Positions 7,980 to 17,091 of a stretch of 64,000 bases of DNA are shown in pieces. A program made the position numbers and the translations under genes. The notes beneath the pieces are model-generated. The model was not told the origin of the DNA. It saw nothing but the letters and a program-made list of their open reading frames with translations, and did no database searches. Position 1 is the first letter of the stretch, and each line of letters opens with the position of its first letter. The stretch is from Flavobacterium sp. SH_e (GTDB lineage: Bacteria > Bacteroidota > Bacteroidia > Flavobacteriales > Flavobacteriaceae), in NCBI RefSeq assembly GCF_025717045.1, contig NZ_JAOVZN010000009.1, positions 1-64,000 of the forward strand, given 5' to 3'.

Positions 7980-9059
7980 TTACACAGTTTTGTCTTCAAA
8001 AACAGTAAATAGCGAATCCCAGTCAATATTATTTTCAAATTGGGATAATCCTTTAAACGATTTTACTTTTGATAAATCTTCAATAGTAAAGTCGTCTTGC
8101 ATTGCATAAGGAACAAGATTTTCTTCCTGAAGTTTTATCGCTAAATATTCTTGTTCGTATTGACCTGGCGTGGGAATAAAGAAAGCTTTCTTTCCCAATT
8201 TTGCCAAGTCCATTACTGTAGTATAACCTGAACGGCAAAGAACAAATTCACTTTCGTTAAAAGTCTGTTCCAGCTGTTTGGAATTCATGAAATTATAATA
8301 GGTTACATTTCCAACCTCTTTTTTGGTTTGCGTTTTTTCTACAACACCTTGAACAAAAACAACTTTTCCAGGATAATTTGCTGTTTCTTTTTGTAATTTT
8401 TCATCTAAAAAAGTACGCTGAGGTTCAGGTCCAGACAATATAATCATGAGATCATATATTTTTGGAGTATCTTTTTTCTTCATACGACTCAACGGACCAA
8501 TGTATTTTAAATTTAGTTCATTGGATTTTAAATGGCCTAAATCTCCTGTAAGATTTACTGTTTCGTCAGTATCAGGAACCCAGCATTCATTGTATTTTTT
8601 AATGAAATACTGATGGCATTTACTTGTAAACCAAGTAGTGTTTCCCGTCATGACATTCAATTGATGCGTCATGAAAACAGAAGGCACTTTTTTGCTAAAA
8701 ACCCCTAATCTGTTATCTGAAATGATACCATCAATTCCATGTTTTTTGATCCAATTATTGATCATTTTTTTCTCATCCAAAATGGCCGCAATCATTTTAG
8801 GAAGATTTTTAATCAGCTTCCATTTAAAATTTTTACCATTCTTTGCATATTCAATATGATAAGAAGGCAATTCTAAAGTCTGTATATAAGGAAATTCTTT
8901 TCGCAATAAAGCTAATGCAACTCCATCAGAAGCAATAATCGGAATGTAATTATTCTCCTGAAGCGCTTTAATAATAGGAATACATCGAGTAGCATGTCCA
9001 AGTCCCCAATTTAATGGAGCTACTAAAATAGTTTTATTCGCAGAATAATCTATGCTCAT
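7980..9059 (-). CDS. GT28/MurG-like glycosyltransferase
   Basis: A 359-residue soluble GT-B fold enzyme. The N-terminal loop LNWGLGHATRC is the glycine-rich acceptor-side motif of this superfamily. The C-terminal half has the sugar-nucleotide-binding pattern CRSGYTTVMDLA followed by FIPTPGQYEQEYLA, as in UDP-sugar-dependent transferases. No membrane segment or signal peptide is present, so it probably acts at the inner face of the membrane. The acceptor is unknown and no other glycan gene is adjacent. Family assignment is firm; the specific reaction is not. Confidence 0.8.
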   Translation of the reverse strand: MSIDYSANKTILVAPLNWGLGHATRCIPIIKALQENNYIPIIASDGVALALLRKEFPYIQTLELPSYHIEYAKNGKNFKWKLIKNLPKMIAAILDEKKMINNWIKKHGIDGIISDNRLGVFSKKVPSVFMTHQLNVMTGNTTWFTSKCHQYFIKKYNECWVPDTDETVNLTGDLGHLKSNELNLKYIGPLSRMKKKDTPKIYDLMIILSGPEPQRTFLDEKLQKETANYPGKVVFVQGVVEKTQTKKEVGNVTYYNFMNSKQLEQTFNESEFVLCRSGYTTVMDLAKLGKKAFFIPTPGQYEQEYLAIKLQEENLVPYAMQDDFTIEDLSKVKSFKGLSQFENNIDWDSLFTVFEDKTV

Positions 9060-9284
9060 TTTTTAACACGTTTTAAAAACGAAGATAAAGAAATATGTTT
9101 TTTATGTTATTTCGAGGGCATTACTAAATTATTAACTCTATATATTGAAAAACTCTAGGAATTTCAGGAGGTCTTTCAAAAATATTTTTGTTTTAGTAAA
9201 TAAGATTATCTCTATGTTAAGTGATTTTTGATCTTTAGAAACTAACTTAATCTAAAAATTTTGTAAGTTTAATTTGAATAATAA

Positions 9285-9310
9285 AAAAACCGAACGAAAG
9301 TCCGGTTTTT
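9285..9310 (-). terminator. Terminator of the Ala/Lys-rich gene
   Basis: AAAAACCG and CGGTTTTT arms around a 10-nt loop, 40-60 bp after the stop codon at 9349. The rest of the 289-bp gap from 9060 holds no gene. Confidence 0.7.
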
Positions 9311-9348
9311 AAGTGAAGTATTCAAAGTAAATATCTTAGCACCTTAGT

Positions 9349-9903
9349 TTAATCCTGAATATACGTTTTATTACCATTTTTATTAATGTAATATTTACCG
9401 CCTCTTGGTCCAGTATATACTTTTTTGCCATTGTATTCTCCAGTAACTTTATCCGGTACAGTTGGTGCTTTTTCGTTCGTTTCTTTTAAAGTCTTTGTAG
9501 CCGATTTTTTCGCAGCAGTTGCATCTTTCTTGGTAGCATCAGCTTTTGCGGTAGTTTTCTTTGCATCAGCTTTTGCTTTGTCTGCTGTTTTTTTAGCTTT
9601 GTCAGATTCTGCTGTTGCTTTTTTTGCTTCGCTTTTTGCCTTTGTAGCTTCTTTGTCAGCAGTCTTTTTTGCTGCATCCGCAGATTCTTTTTTCGCTTTT
9701 GACGAAGCCGTTTTTGCGTCATCTGCTGCTTTTTTAGATTTCGTTGCTTCTTTTTTCGCATCTGCCGAAGCTTTGTCTGCACTTGCTTTAGCTTTTTTCG
9801 CCGAAGTTTCTGTTTTGCTTTTCGCAGTTTTTGCAGTTGTTTCCTGAGCGTAAAAATTAGAAGAGAAAGCAACCATTAAACAGAACAATACTAATTTTTT
9901 CAT
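9349..9903 (-). CDS. Secreted Ala/Lys-rich coiled-coil protein with a PBCV-adaptor-like tail
   Basis: The 184-residue protein has a signal peptide (cleavage near FYAQE), then about 110 residues made almost only of Ala, Lys, Ser, Thr, Asp and Glu in short units such as AKKA, KSKKAADDA and DKAKADAKK, giving a long basic helix or coiled coil. After a Pro-containing hinge comes a compact tail with GPRGGKYYINKNGNKTYI, which resembles the small basic 'adaptor' domain first noted in chlorovirus (PBCV) proteins and later in bacteria. The basic helix resembles histone H1-like or cell-envelope tether sequences; the signal peptide argues for the periplasm or beyond. Function is unknown. Low-complexity sequence makes homology searches unreliable here. 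Confidence 0.75.
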   Translation of the reverse strand: MKKLVLFCLMVAFSSNFYAQETTAKTAKSKTETSAKKAKASADKASADAKKEATKSKKAADDAKTASSKAKKESADAAKKTADKEATKAKSEAKKATAESDKAKKTADKAKADAKKTTAKADATKKDATAAKKSATKTLKETNEKAPTVPDKVTGEYNGKKVYTGPRGGKYYINKNGNKTYIQD

Positions 9904-9966
9904 AGGGTCATATGTTTAAATTTCAATTAAAATTAAACATTTTATTGTCATCTTTTTCGGAGCGCA

Positions 9967-12900
9967 TCAAAAATATGCACGAAGCTGAATATTTCCTGTA
10001 TGAATAGTTGATCCTGTTTCGCTTTTACGGCCTTGGTAATTTAAATTAACATCCAAGAAAGACGTAATATTCTTTTGCAGAAGCAGTTTCCAAACCAAAT
10101 TTGATCCAGCCTGAAGGCCTTCTAGCATTTGAAAACCTACTGATGAAAATTCGTTTCCATTGAATTTATTTTCATAAAAAGAAAACTCTCCATTTATCGT
10201 TACTTTCTTTTCTCCCGCATAAGAAAAAGAAACCCCGATTCTGTTCTGATCTAAAGTTTCAAGATTCCCTATTTTGTTTTTCTTGTTTTGAAGCTCGTAA
10301 AAGAAATCCAATTTAGTGTTTTTTGAAAATAAATAACTGACTTTAGGTGCAATTTGCCATCCTTTTATATCATAATTTTTCTCTACAAAATCTTCTGAAA
10401 CCAAATCCGTTTTTATGGTTTTGGTAAAGAAATTAAACAGCCAGCTTTTTTGATACAAATGGGTATATTGAATTTGATGCGAATAATTCTTTACGTGTTG
10501 CGAACCAACAGAAAGCAGACTTTTTCCTTTATTTACTAAATATGAATATGTAACAGAATGTATTTGCTTGCCTCGATTGAAAAATAAGCTGTTTCTGAAA
10601 CTCGAATTTAATCCCAAAATATTCTCTTCGGATGAGTCAAATGGATTCAATTCTAGTTTTTCGCCTTCACTTTTTACCTTTCGATCCATTAGAAAAGAGG
10701 TTTGATTATAAAAATATGACAACAGTTTTTTGAAACCTTTTTCATTTTGCCATTGCAATGGATTCAAAGTTAAAGATTGCGAAAACTTATTTTGGTTCGT
10801 TTTGATGTAAACCTGATTCGGCAAAAAGACCCTTACATATCTTGCTTGATCTTGATAAACAGCAATTTCAAACTCTTCCAATTCCTGAATACCGTTTCCG
10901 TTATAATCGTTCCAAGTGTAAACTCCTTGTCCAGTTGGCACTTCAACATAGGTAAATTCTTGTTGCGCAATAGTTCCTGAACTAGTTTCGTAAGTTGTTC
11001 CAATTTGCATTAATTGGTTAAAAAATCGATCATTATATAAAACTCTTGAGTTTAACGAAGGTTCATTTTGTCTTGAAGTGTCAGTAAAATCAAGATTTCG
11101 ATAGCTCGCGTAAACAGCTAAATCGGTCTTTTTGTTTTGAATTAATTTGGATTTTAAATAATAGGTTTGCGAATTATTTACATGTTGCAATAATCCGTTT
11201 TGCAAGCTATCATTTCTTCTTTTCAGAAAACCAACTTCGACAAAAACTTTCGTGCTATCGCCTCGTCCAGTAAATACACCATATTCTGAGAATCTTTGGC
11301 TTAAAGCCGAAAACTGATTGGTAACTTTATCTTTTTCCTGATTGTCTTCTAATTGAAAGGTTCCGCCAATCCAATTTTTGCCAAAATGATATTTTGTTCT
11401 GACTTGGTTTCTAATGAATTTTGAAGTTGAAGCTGTGGCATCAGAATTCAAGAAACTTCCGTTGTTTTCGATCGTCCAATTTTTAATTTTAAACAAAGCA
11501 TTTGTGGTATGTCTAGAACCAGAATAACTTTCGCTATAATCTAATTTCTCGAATTGATAAGTCAATAAACCAATATTAGCATTTTTTTTCTGAGCAAATA
11601 AATCAAAATTTAAACCCGTTACCAAGAGACTTTGATTTCCTAAAAGTGTACCAGTTAAATTCCAATCACGATTAAATTCAATATTATACAAACGTTCAAC
11701 CGATTGAAAATTCTCTTGTACAAATTGATAATTCGCAAAAGCGTCCAAATTCCAGCTTCTAGAAAAGAGCCTTTTTTTAAGATTGGTTTTAAAAGCGATT
11801 CCTGTATTATTCGCATCATCAATTCCCGAAAATAAGTTTTGATCATTATTGCTTACTGCCAATTCAAAATCTGCTAAAGTTTTTTCGTCAGGATTATATT
11901 TTCCTAAAAATGTCGCAACCTGAAGTTTAATTGGTGGGACAAGTTGTACAATTGGTTCGTAATTTCCTTGCAAAACGCCATTTATAGGCTCAACATATTG
12001 GTAGATACGCTCAACAGAATTATTATTTTGAATAATATAATTTCCAGCATTTGCACCAACCAGACTAAATTTTACATTATATAAAACATCAGCCGAATTA
12101 TTGGAATATTCATAAACTTCTACCGAATTGACAAGTATCTTTTTGTACAAAATTTTATTGTCGGCATAAGTATCTTCGTAAGCAGAAGGCGCTTTCATTA
12201 AATTTGTATCATCTCCGGCCTGACTTAAAATCTCAACTTGTTCTGTAGAAAGATTTTGCTGTAAAGGCTGGTTTTTCATATCATTTTCAGAATAAATATA
12301 TCCGCCAAAACTCCATTTTTTACTCTCGTGTGTTGCGCCAGCGTAGGTAACCAATCGGTTATAATTTCGTTCAGAATATTGATATTCAACATTGATACGC
12401 ATTTCAGAAGTAATTGTAAAAAGTGAAGTAAAAACAATTTCTCCTGCATTATAATCAATAACATAATCATTGTTTTCACCGCGTTTTAGCAAAACTCCAT
12501 TTACATAAACACGTTCAGAACCCGAAATAACGAGCACATACAATTCGCCATTTTGGCCTTTTAATTTATACGGACCTTGATTTCCTTCTTGTCCAGTAAA
12601 AGTACTCTTGGCATATTGGCCTTTTACAAAAGCCACCGAAGCAAAAACATTGGTTTTACTTTTTTCATTATCAAAATCAAAACTTGCAGAAAGTCCCTGA
12701 ACCTTTTTATTGAAACTTAAAAATTGTGTTTTTCTATTTTCTAAAAAGACATCGCCGGCGCGAATGTTCCAATCATCGCTGAAAAGCTCCATGAAAATAT
12801 TATCAAACTGATCCAATTTTTGGGAATAACCACCATCCTGAAGCGGAATATTGCTATCCTGAAGTGAGGCTCTCAAACTAACTTTGTCTGAAATTTTCCC

Positions 12901-13401
12901 CGTAATTTGAAGATCTAAATTGGAGTTTAAAACCGTACTTTGATTATTCCCGACTGTAATTCCGCGAGTAATACTTCCTGAAGTATTTAAACCGTCAAAA
13001 GGAGCTGCTTTTTTAGCGTTGGCATTATTATCTATTCGATAGAGTTTTTCGGTTCCAACATCGCTGCTTACCATTTGATCTGCTTTGTAAAGGCTATATT
13101 CTTTGGTTAAGAAATCGGGATATTGAAGATAATTGACAATTAAAGTATCAGAAACCGATTGGAATTTTTCATTTAAAAGCAGAAAGCCTTTTTGAAAATC
13201 TACTTTATAGAAAGTCGAATCGATTGGCTCATTTTTGGTATTTAAAATCTGAAAAAATCCAGAGTTAATAGCGACTTTTTCTAATCGGATGGTATCTTTT
13301 GAAGCGATTACTTTTTTGGTTTTATACAGCGTTTCTGTGTCCTGAGCCTGAAGCACAGAAAAACAGAAGAAAACCGTCAAAAACAGCAATTTTTTCAACA
13401 T
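9967..13401 (-). CDS. Large outer-membrane beta-barrel protein of unknown function
   Basis: 1,144 residues with a signal peptide ending VLQAQ. The N-terminal 110 residues form a beta-rich domain, followed by a region with SGSITRGITVGNNQ and QITGKISDKVSLRASLQDSN; the remainder is a long series of amphipathic strands (for example WNIRAGDVFLENRK, RLVTYAGATHESKKW) ending in a typical barrel strand IQLRAYF with terminal Phe. A calcium-binding-like loop (DYNGNGIQELEEFE) lies about three quarters of the way in. There is no TonB box or plug. This is a conserved type in Bacteroidota, but I cannot name a family or function. It is followed by the Ala/Lys-rich gene with 63 bp between them, so they may share a transcript. 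Confidence 0.75.
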   Translation of the reverse strand: MLKKLLFLTVFFCFSVLQAQDTETLYKTKKVIASKDTIRLEKVAINSGFFQILNTKNEPIDSTFYKVDFQKGFLLLNEKFQSVSDTLIVNYLQYPDFLTKEYSLYKADQMVSSDVGTEKLYRIDNNANAKKAAPFDGLNTSGSITRGITVGNNQSTVLNSNLDLQITGKISDKVSLRASLQDSNIPLQDGGYSQKLDQFDNIFMELFSDDWNIRAGDVFLENRKTQFLSFNKKVQGLSASFDFDNEKSKTNVFASVAFVKGQYAKSTFTGQEGNQGPYKLKGQNGELYVLVISGSERVYVNGVLLKRGENNDYVIDYNAGEIVFTSLFTITSEMRINVEYQYSERNYNRLVTYAGATHESKKWSFGGYIYSENDMKNQPLQQNLSTEQVEILSQAGDDTNLMKAPSAYEDTYADNKILYKKILVNSVEVYEYSNNSADVLYNVKFSLVGANAGNYIIQNNNSVERIYQYVEPINGVLQGNYEPIVQLVPPIKLQVATFLGKYNPDEKTLADFELAVSNNDQNLFSGIDDANNTGIAFKTNLKKRLFSRSWNLDAFANYQFVQENFQSVERLYNIEFNRDWNLTGTLLGNQSLLVTGLNFDLFAQKKNANIGLLTYQFEKLDYSESYSGSRHTTNALFKIKNWTIENNGSFLNSDATASTSKFIRNQVRTKYHFGKNWIGGTFQLEDNQEKDKVTNQFSALSQRFSEYGVFTGRGDSTKVFVEVGFLKRRNDSLQNGLLQHVNNSQTYYLKSKLIQNKKTDLAVYASYRNLDFTDTSRQNEPSLNSRVLYNDRFFNQLMQIGTTYETSSGTIAQQEFTYVEVPTGQGVYTWNDYNGNGIQELEEFEIAVYQDQARYVRVFLPNQVYIKTNQNKFSQSLTLNPLQWQNEKGFKKLLSYFYNQTSFLMDRKVKSEGEKLELNPFDSSEENILGLNSSFRNSLFFNRGKQIHSVTYSYLVNKGKSLLSVGSQHVKNYSHQIQYTHLYQKSWLFNFFTKTIKTDLVSEDFVEKNYDIKGWQIAPKVSYLFSKNTKLDFFYELQNKKNKIGNLETLDQNRIGVSFSYAGEKKVTINGEFSFYENKFNGNEFSSVGFQMLEGLQAGSNLVWKLLLQKNITSFLDVNLNYQGRKSETGSTIHTGNIQLRAYF

Positions 13402-13597
13402 AAATACTTTAACTCTAAAATGTCAAAAGTAGTATTTATAATCAAGAAATTACGACGCTTTTATTTATTGAAAAATGAAGTTTTTTAATGATGATTATCT
13501 GCTTTTTAAATTGTAAAATAAAAAATAATTGAAGCAGAATTCTCATAATTAGAAAATCTTTTTTTTAGCTTTGTTTTGGATATAACGAACTAACATT

Positions 13598-14656
13598 ATG
13601 GATACTAGCAAAGAACTTTTATTCTTTTTTAGTGCTTTAGGAGCTTTCAACGGAATTATTCTCGGCGTTTATTTCTTCTTTTTTACCAAGAAAAAACATC
13701 TGACGAATTATTTTCTGGGAGCGCTTTTGTTCGCGTTAAGTATTCGAATCGCAAAATCGGTATTTGTTTATTTCCATCCAGAACTGCCAAAAATGTATCT
13801 CCAATTTGGACTTACAGCTTGTTTTTTCATTGGGCCTTGTTTGTATTATTTCGTAAAATCTGCTGTTGATGAAGTTCAGATAATGCCTAAATCGTGGAAA
13901 TTTATATTGGCCTTTTGGGGAACTCTAATCGTGGCAGTTGGTGTTTTATATCCGTACGAAGTGTATCCAAAACTTTGGGGAGGCTATTTTATAAGAATCA
14001 TTTATTTTCAATGGTTTGTTTATATCGTATTTGCAGGTTTTGAACTTCGTAATGTTTTGAAAAAAATCGTTAGCAGAAAAGAAAAAATAACTCCAGCCGA
14101 AATGTGGTTCTCAATGCTTTATTTTGGAAATTTTCTTTTATTTCTATTTTATTTCTTGGCAATTATGGGAGCTTCCGCAGCAACCTATATAAGTGGAGCG
14201 GTTGTTTTTTCATTCATTTTATATTTAGGAATTTCGATTCTTTTATACCGAAAAAAAACAGACGATTTATTTTTATTGAACAGAAAGATTTCGAATAAAA
14301 AAATAGATTCGGCAGAAGCTGCAATGTGGTTTGAAAAATTAGAAAATGCAATGTTTGACAAAGTATTGTATAAAAATCCGAATTTGACGCTTCAAGATTT
14401 ATCTCAGGAAATAAATATTTCGAGCCATCAACTGTCTCAGTTTTTAAATAATAATCTAGGAAAGAATTTTACCAGTTTTGTAAATGAATTTAGAATCAAT
14501 GAAGCTTGTAAAATTATTGCTTCATCAGATAAATTGACTTTAGAATCTGTTGGTTACGATGTTGGTTTTAATTCTAAATCAACTTTTTTTGCCGCATTCA
14601 AAAAACACAAAGGGACAACACCTCTTAATTACCAAATTCAGGTTTTGCAGCCCTAA
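13598..14656 (+). CDS. AraC-family regulator with a membrane-embedded N-terminus
   Basis: 352 residues. The first about 220 are very hydrophobic with roughly seven membrane helices and short loops; the C-terminal about 110 are an AraC-type double helix-turn-helix (LTLQDLSQEINISSHQLSQFLN ... LTLESVGYDVGFNSKSTFFAAFKKHKGTTPLNY). Such proteins are common in Bacteroidota and presumably pass a membrane signal directly to DNA. The outer-membrane receptor gene starts 113 bp downstream on the same strand and is the natural candidate target; this is inference from position. A possible -7 element TAGCTTTG lies about 20 bp before the start codon. Confidence 0.85.
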   Translation: MDTSKELLFFFSALGAFNGIILGVYFFFFTKKKHLTNYFLGALLFALSIRIAKSVFVYFHPELPKMYLQFGLTACFFIGPCLYYFVKSAVDEVQIMPKSWKFILAFWGTLIVAVGVLYPYEVYPKLWGGYFIRIIYFQWFVYIVFAGFELRNVLKKIVSRKEKITPAEMWFSMLYFGNFLLFLFYFLAIMGASAATYISGAVVFSFILYLGISILLYRKKTDDLFLLNRKISNKKIDSAEAAMWFEKLENAMFDKVLYKNPNLTLQDLSQEINISSHQLSQFLNNNLGKNFTSFVNEFRINEACKIIASSDKLTLESVGYDVGFNSKSTFFAAFKKHKGTTPLNYQIQVLQP

Positions 14657-14769
14657 AATACAGTTCGAATTTATAAATCCGTACTCCTGATTTCGTTTTT
14701 GACGACCTTATAATAGGATTAAGAACTGACTTTTGTTTCATCAAAGTCAAACTTAATCACTAAAAATTT

Positions 14770-17016
14770 ATGAGGTTTTTAATTCTAATTTTCGTTTCTA
14801 TTTATTGTTTGATTTTTTCATCCATCGAAGTAAAAGCTCAATCTGGAAAAAAAAATCAAGATAAATCTTATGTTGAAGAAGATAAACTAATAGAAAAAAC
14901 AATACCACCATCATCTGATTTAGATTCTATAATCAAGAAGCTAGATCATAATCAGTTAAACGAAGTCGTTGTAAAAAGCCAGACTTCACTAGTAAAATAT
15001 GGCACAAACGGAAATATAGATGTGAATGTAAACGGAACCGTTTTGGCTGCAAGCAGTTCGGTAAACGAATTATTGTCAAGAGTTCCAAATGTTGTGGTTA
15101 CTGATGGAGAAATCAGCGTTCTCGGAAAAGGCGAAGCAATAATTTATCTCAACGGAATTTTAATCAATTTCGAACGATTTGCGGCAATTCCAGTTTCTCA
15201 AATTCAGAAAATTGAAGTTATTTCTAATCCCTCTTCAAAATATGATGCTGAAGGAAAAGCAGTCATTAATATTATTACAAAACAAAATATCGAAAGCGGT
15301 ATGATGGGAACGGCCAATCAGCATGTGTCGGTTTCCAAATTTGGTGGAACGAGCTATAATACACTGCTTGATTTTAGTTATTCTAAAGGAAAATTTTCTT
15401 TTATAACCAATTATGGTTTGCAGTTAGGAAGAAATCGAGAATTGTTATACACTACGAGAACACGGCCAAATCCTAACGAATATATGAAATCTGAATTGAC
15501 AACCGATTGGAAAAGAAGATTTAATAATTATTCTAATTTTGGAATTGGACTTCAGTACAGTTTTTCTCCTGATAATTATATTTCTCTTGCTTACAGCGGA
15601 AATGTTAATGATTTGGGAGGAATTACAGAAAGCAGGAATACTATAACGAATAATTCTGGAAGTAGTTTTTATGCAACAGAAGTGGATCGAAATGATGTTT
15701 TGCTAAATCAGTTTGTCAATTTAAATTATAATATGAAGACTGATGATAAAGGTTCGACATTATTTATTGGTTCACAATATTCCAATTATAATCAGGCTAT
15801 TGGAGATTTTATTGAAGAAAACAGTTTGGTCGACGAAATCGATGACAAAAGATATTTGAAGAATAATGTGGGAAGCCGAATTAATATTATTGCTGTTCAA
15901 ACTGATTATTCAAAGAAATTAAATGAAAAAACAAAGCTTGAAATAGGAGCAAAGTTCAGTCACGCCACCATAAAATCAGGAACAGATTTCCTGATTGCTG
16001 ATCCCGAAGATATGGATTTTGAATTGGACGATGAACTTTCGAGCGATTTTGAATACAACGAAAAAATTGCTGCGGCTTATTTTAATCATATCGGAGAATT
16101 GAGCGAAAAAGTCAATTTTTCGGTTGGAGCAAGAGCCGAAAAAACTAGCTATAATCTATTTACAGATGCCAATGGAATTCAGAAATTTGAAAAATCATAC
16201 GGCAATTTTTTTCCAAACATACTTTTAAATTTTAATCTTTCTGAAGATTGGAAAGGGCATTTTTCGTATGTTTCAAGAATATCAAGGCCAAGATATCAGG
16301 CTTTAAATCCGTATGTGATTTACCAAGACCCATTTACTACAATAGAAGGAAATCCGAATTTGCTTCCAGAAAAAACACATGCTTTTGAAATTGGTACGAT
16401 ATATAAAAAGTTTGATTTTAAGATTGGATACACTTTTAGAATCGATCCAATTTCTGCGGCGGCTTTGCGCGGCGACACACCAAACAGCTATATTTTAAGA
16501 GCTTTAAACCTCGAAAAAGGGCATACATTTTTTACTTCGCTTTCAAGATCTTTCAATCTCAAATGGTGGAATTCTACTAATATAATTAGTGTGACTTGGC
16601 AGAAATCTGTCGATAATTTTTATGCATTTGAGTTTAGTCCCGTAAAACCTCAATTTTATTTGTATTCGAATAATACATTTACGATTCCAAACCTTTTTAA
16701 ATTACAGCTTTTAGCTTGGTATTTAAGTGATGGAAGCTACGGTTTAGGAAGCAACAACAGTCGTTCGACAGTAACTTTAGGAATCGAAAGAAACTTTTTC
16801 AAAGACACTTTAAAACTCAATTTTTCTGCCAATGATATCTTTCACAAGTTTATGGTTTCGGGCGATTACAATGTCGGGCAAACCCAAATTTATTATCATC
16901 GAACTTACACAAGTAATTATTTTAAATTGATCGCGACCTACAATTTTGGAAATTCAAAAAAGACCACTTATAAAAAATCAGAAGTTGAGCAGTCGGAGAA
17001 TAATAGGGCGAGGTAA
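14770..17016 (+). CDS. TonB-dependent receptor-like outer-membrane barrel
   Basis: 748 residues with signal peptide (ending VKAQ), a short acidic linker, and a TonB plug domain at about 50-165 (VNELLSRVPNVVVTDGEISV, then VIYLNG-type and IEVISNPSSKYDAEGKAVINI motifs). It lacks the N-terminal carboxypeptidase-regulatory domain. The barrel matches the outer-membrane beta-barrel family found with CirA-like receptors; it ends in a hydrophilic tail (KKSEVEQSENNRAR) rather than an aromatic residue, with the last barrel strand just before it (FKLIATYNFG). The substrate is unknown. It is probably controlled by the AraC-type membrane regulator directly upstream. Confidence 0.85.
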   Translation: MRFLILIFVSIYCLIFSSIEVKAQSGKKNQDKSYVEEDKLIEKTIPPSSDLDSIIKKLDHNQLNEVVVKSQTSLVKYGTNGNIDVNVNGTVLAASSSVNELLSRVPNVVVTDGEISVLGKGEAIIYLNGILINFERFAAIPVSQIQKIEVISNPSSKYDAEGKAVINIITKQNIESGMMGTANQHVSVSKFGGTSYNTLLDFSYSKGKFSFITNYGLQLGRNRELLYTTRTRPNPNEYMKSELTTDWKRRFNNYSNFGIGLQYSFSPDNYISLAYSGNVNDLGGITESRNTITNNSGSSFYATEVDRNDVLLNQFVNLNYNMKTDDKGSTLFIGSQYSNYNQAIGDFIEENSLVDEIDDKRYLKNNVGSRINIIAVQTDYSKKLNEKTKLEIGAKFSHATIKSGTDFLIADPEDMDFELDDELSSDFEYNEKIAAAYFNHIGELSEKVNFSVGARAEKTSYNLFTDANGIQKFEKSYGNFFPNILLNFNLSEDWKGHFSYVSRISRPRYQALNPYVIYQDPFTTIEGNPNLLPEKTHAFEIGTIYKKFDFKIGYTFRIDPISAAALRGDTPNSYILRALNLEKGHTFFTSLSRSFNLKWWNSTNIISVTWQKSVDNFYAFEFSPVKPQFYLYSNNTFTIPNLFKLQLLAWYLSDGSYGLGSNNSRSTVTLGIERNFFKDTLKLNFSANDIFHKFMVSGDYNVGQTQIYYHRTYTSNYFKLIATYNFGNSKKTTYKKSEVEQSENNRAR

Positions 17017-17020
17017 TTAA

Positions 17021-17050
17021 AAAGGGCTTCATAATTAAATGAAGCCCTTT
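17021..17050. terminator. Bidirectional terminator between convergent genes
   Basis: Perfect 12-bp stem AAAGGGCTTCAT/ATGAAGCCCTTT with a 6-nt loop, flanked by A and T runs, between the outer-membrane receptor and aspartate kinase genes. Confidence 0.9.
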
Positions 17051-17091
17051 CTTTATAATTTGAATTGAATAATTACCTTTTTTGAGTGATA

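Noticed and set aside
9425-9847. 140-codon open frame opposite the Ala/Lys-rich gene
   Set aside because: It is the mirror of low-complexity Ala/Lys codons, giving an Ala/Phe/Ser-only product without a start context; the signal peptide and tail domain support the minus-strand gene.
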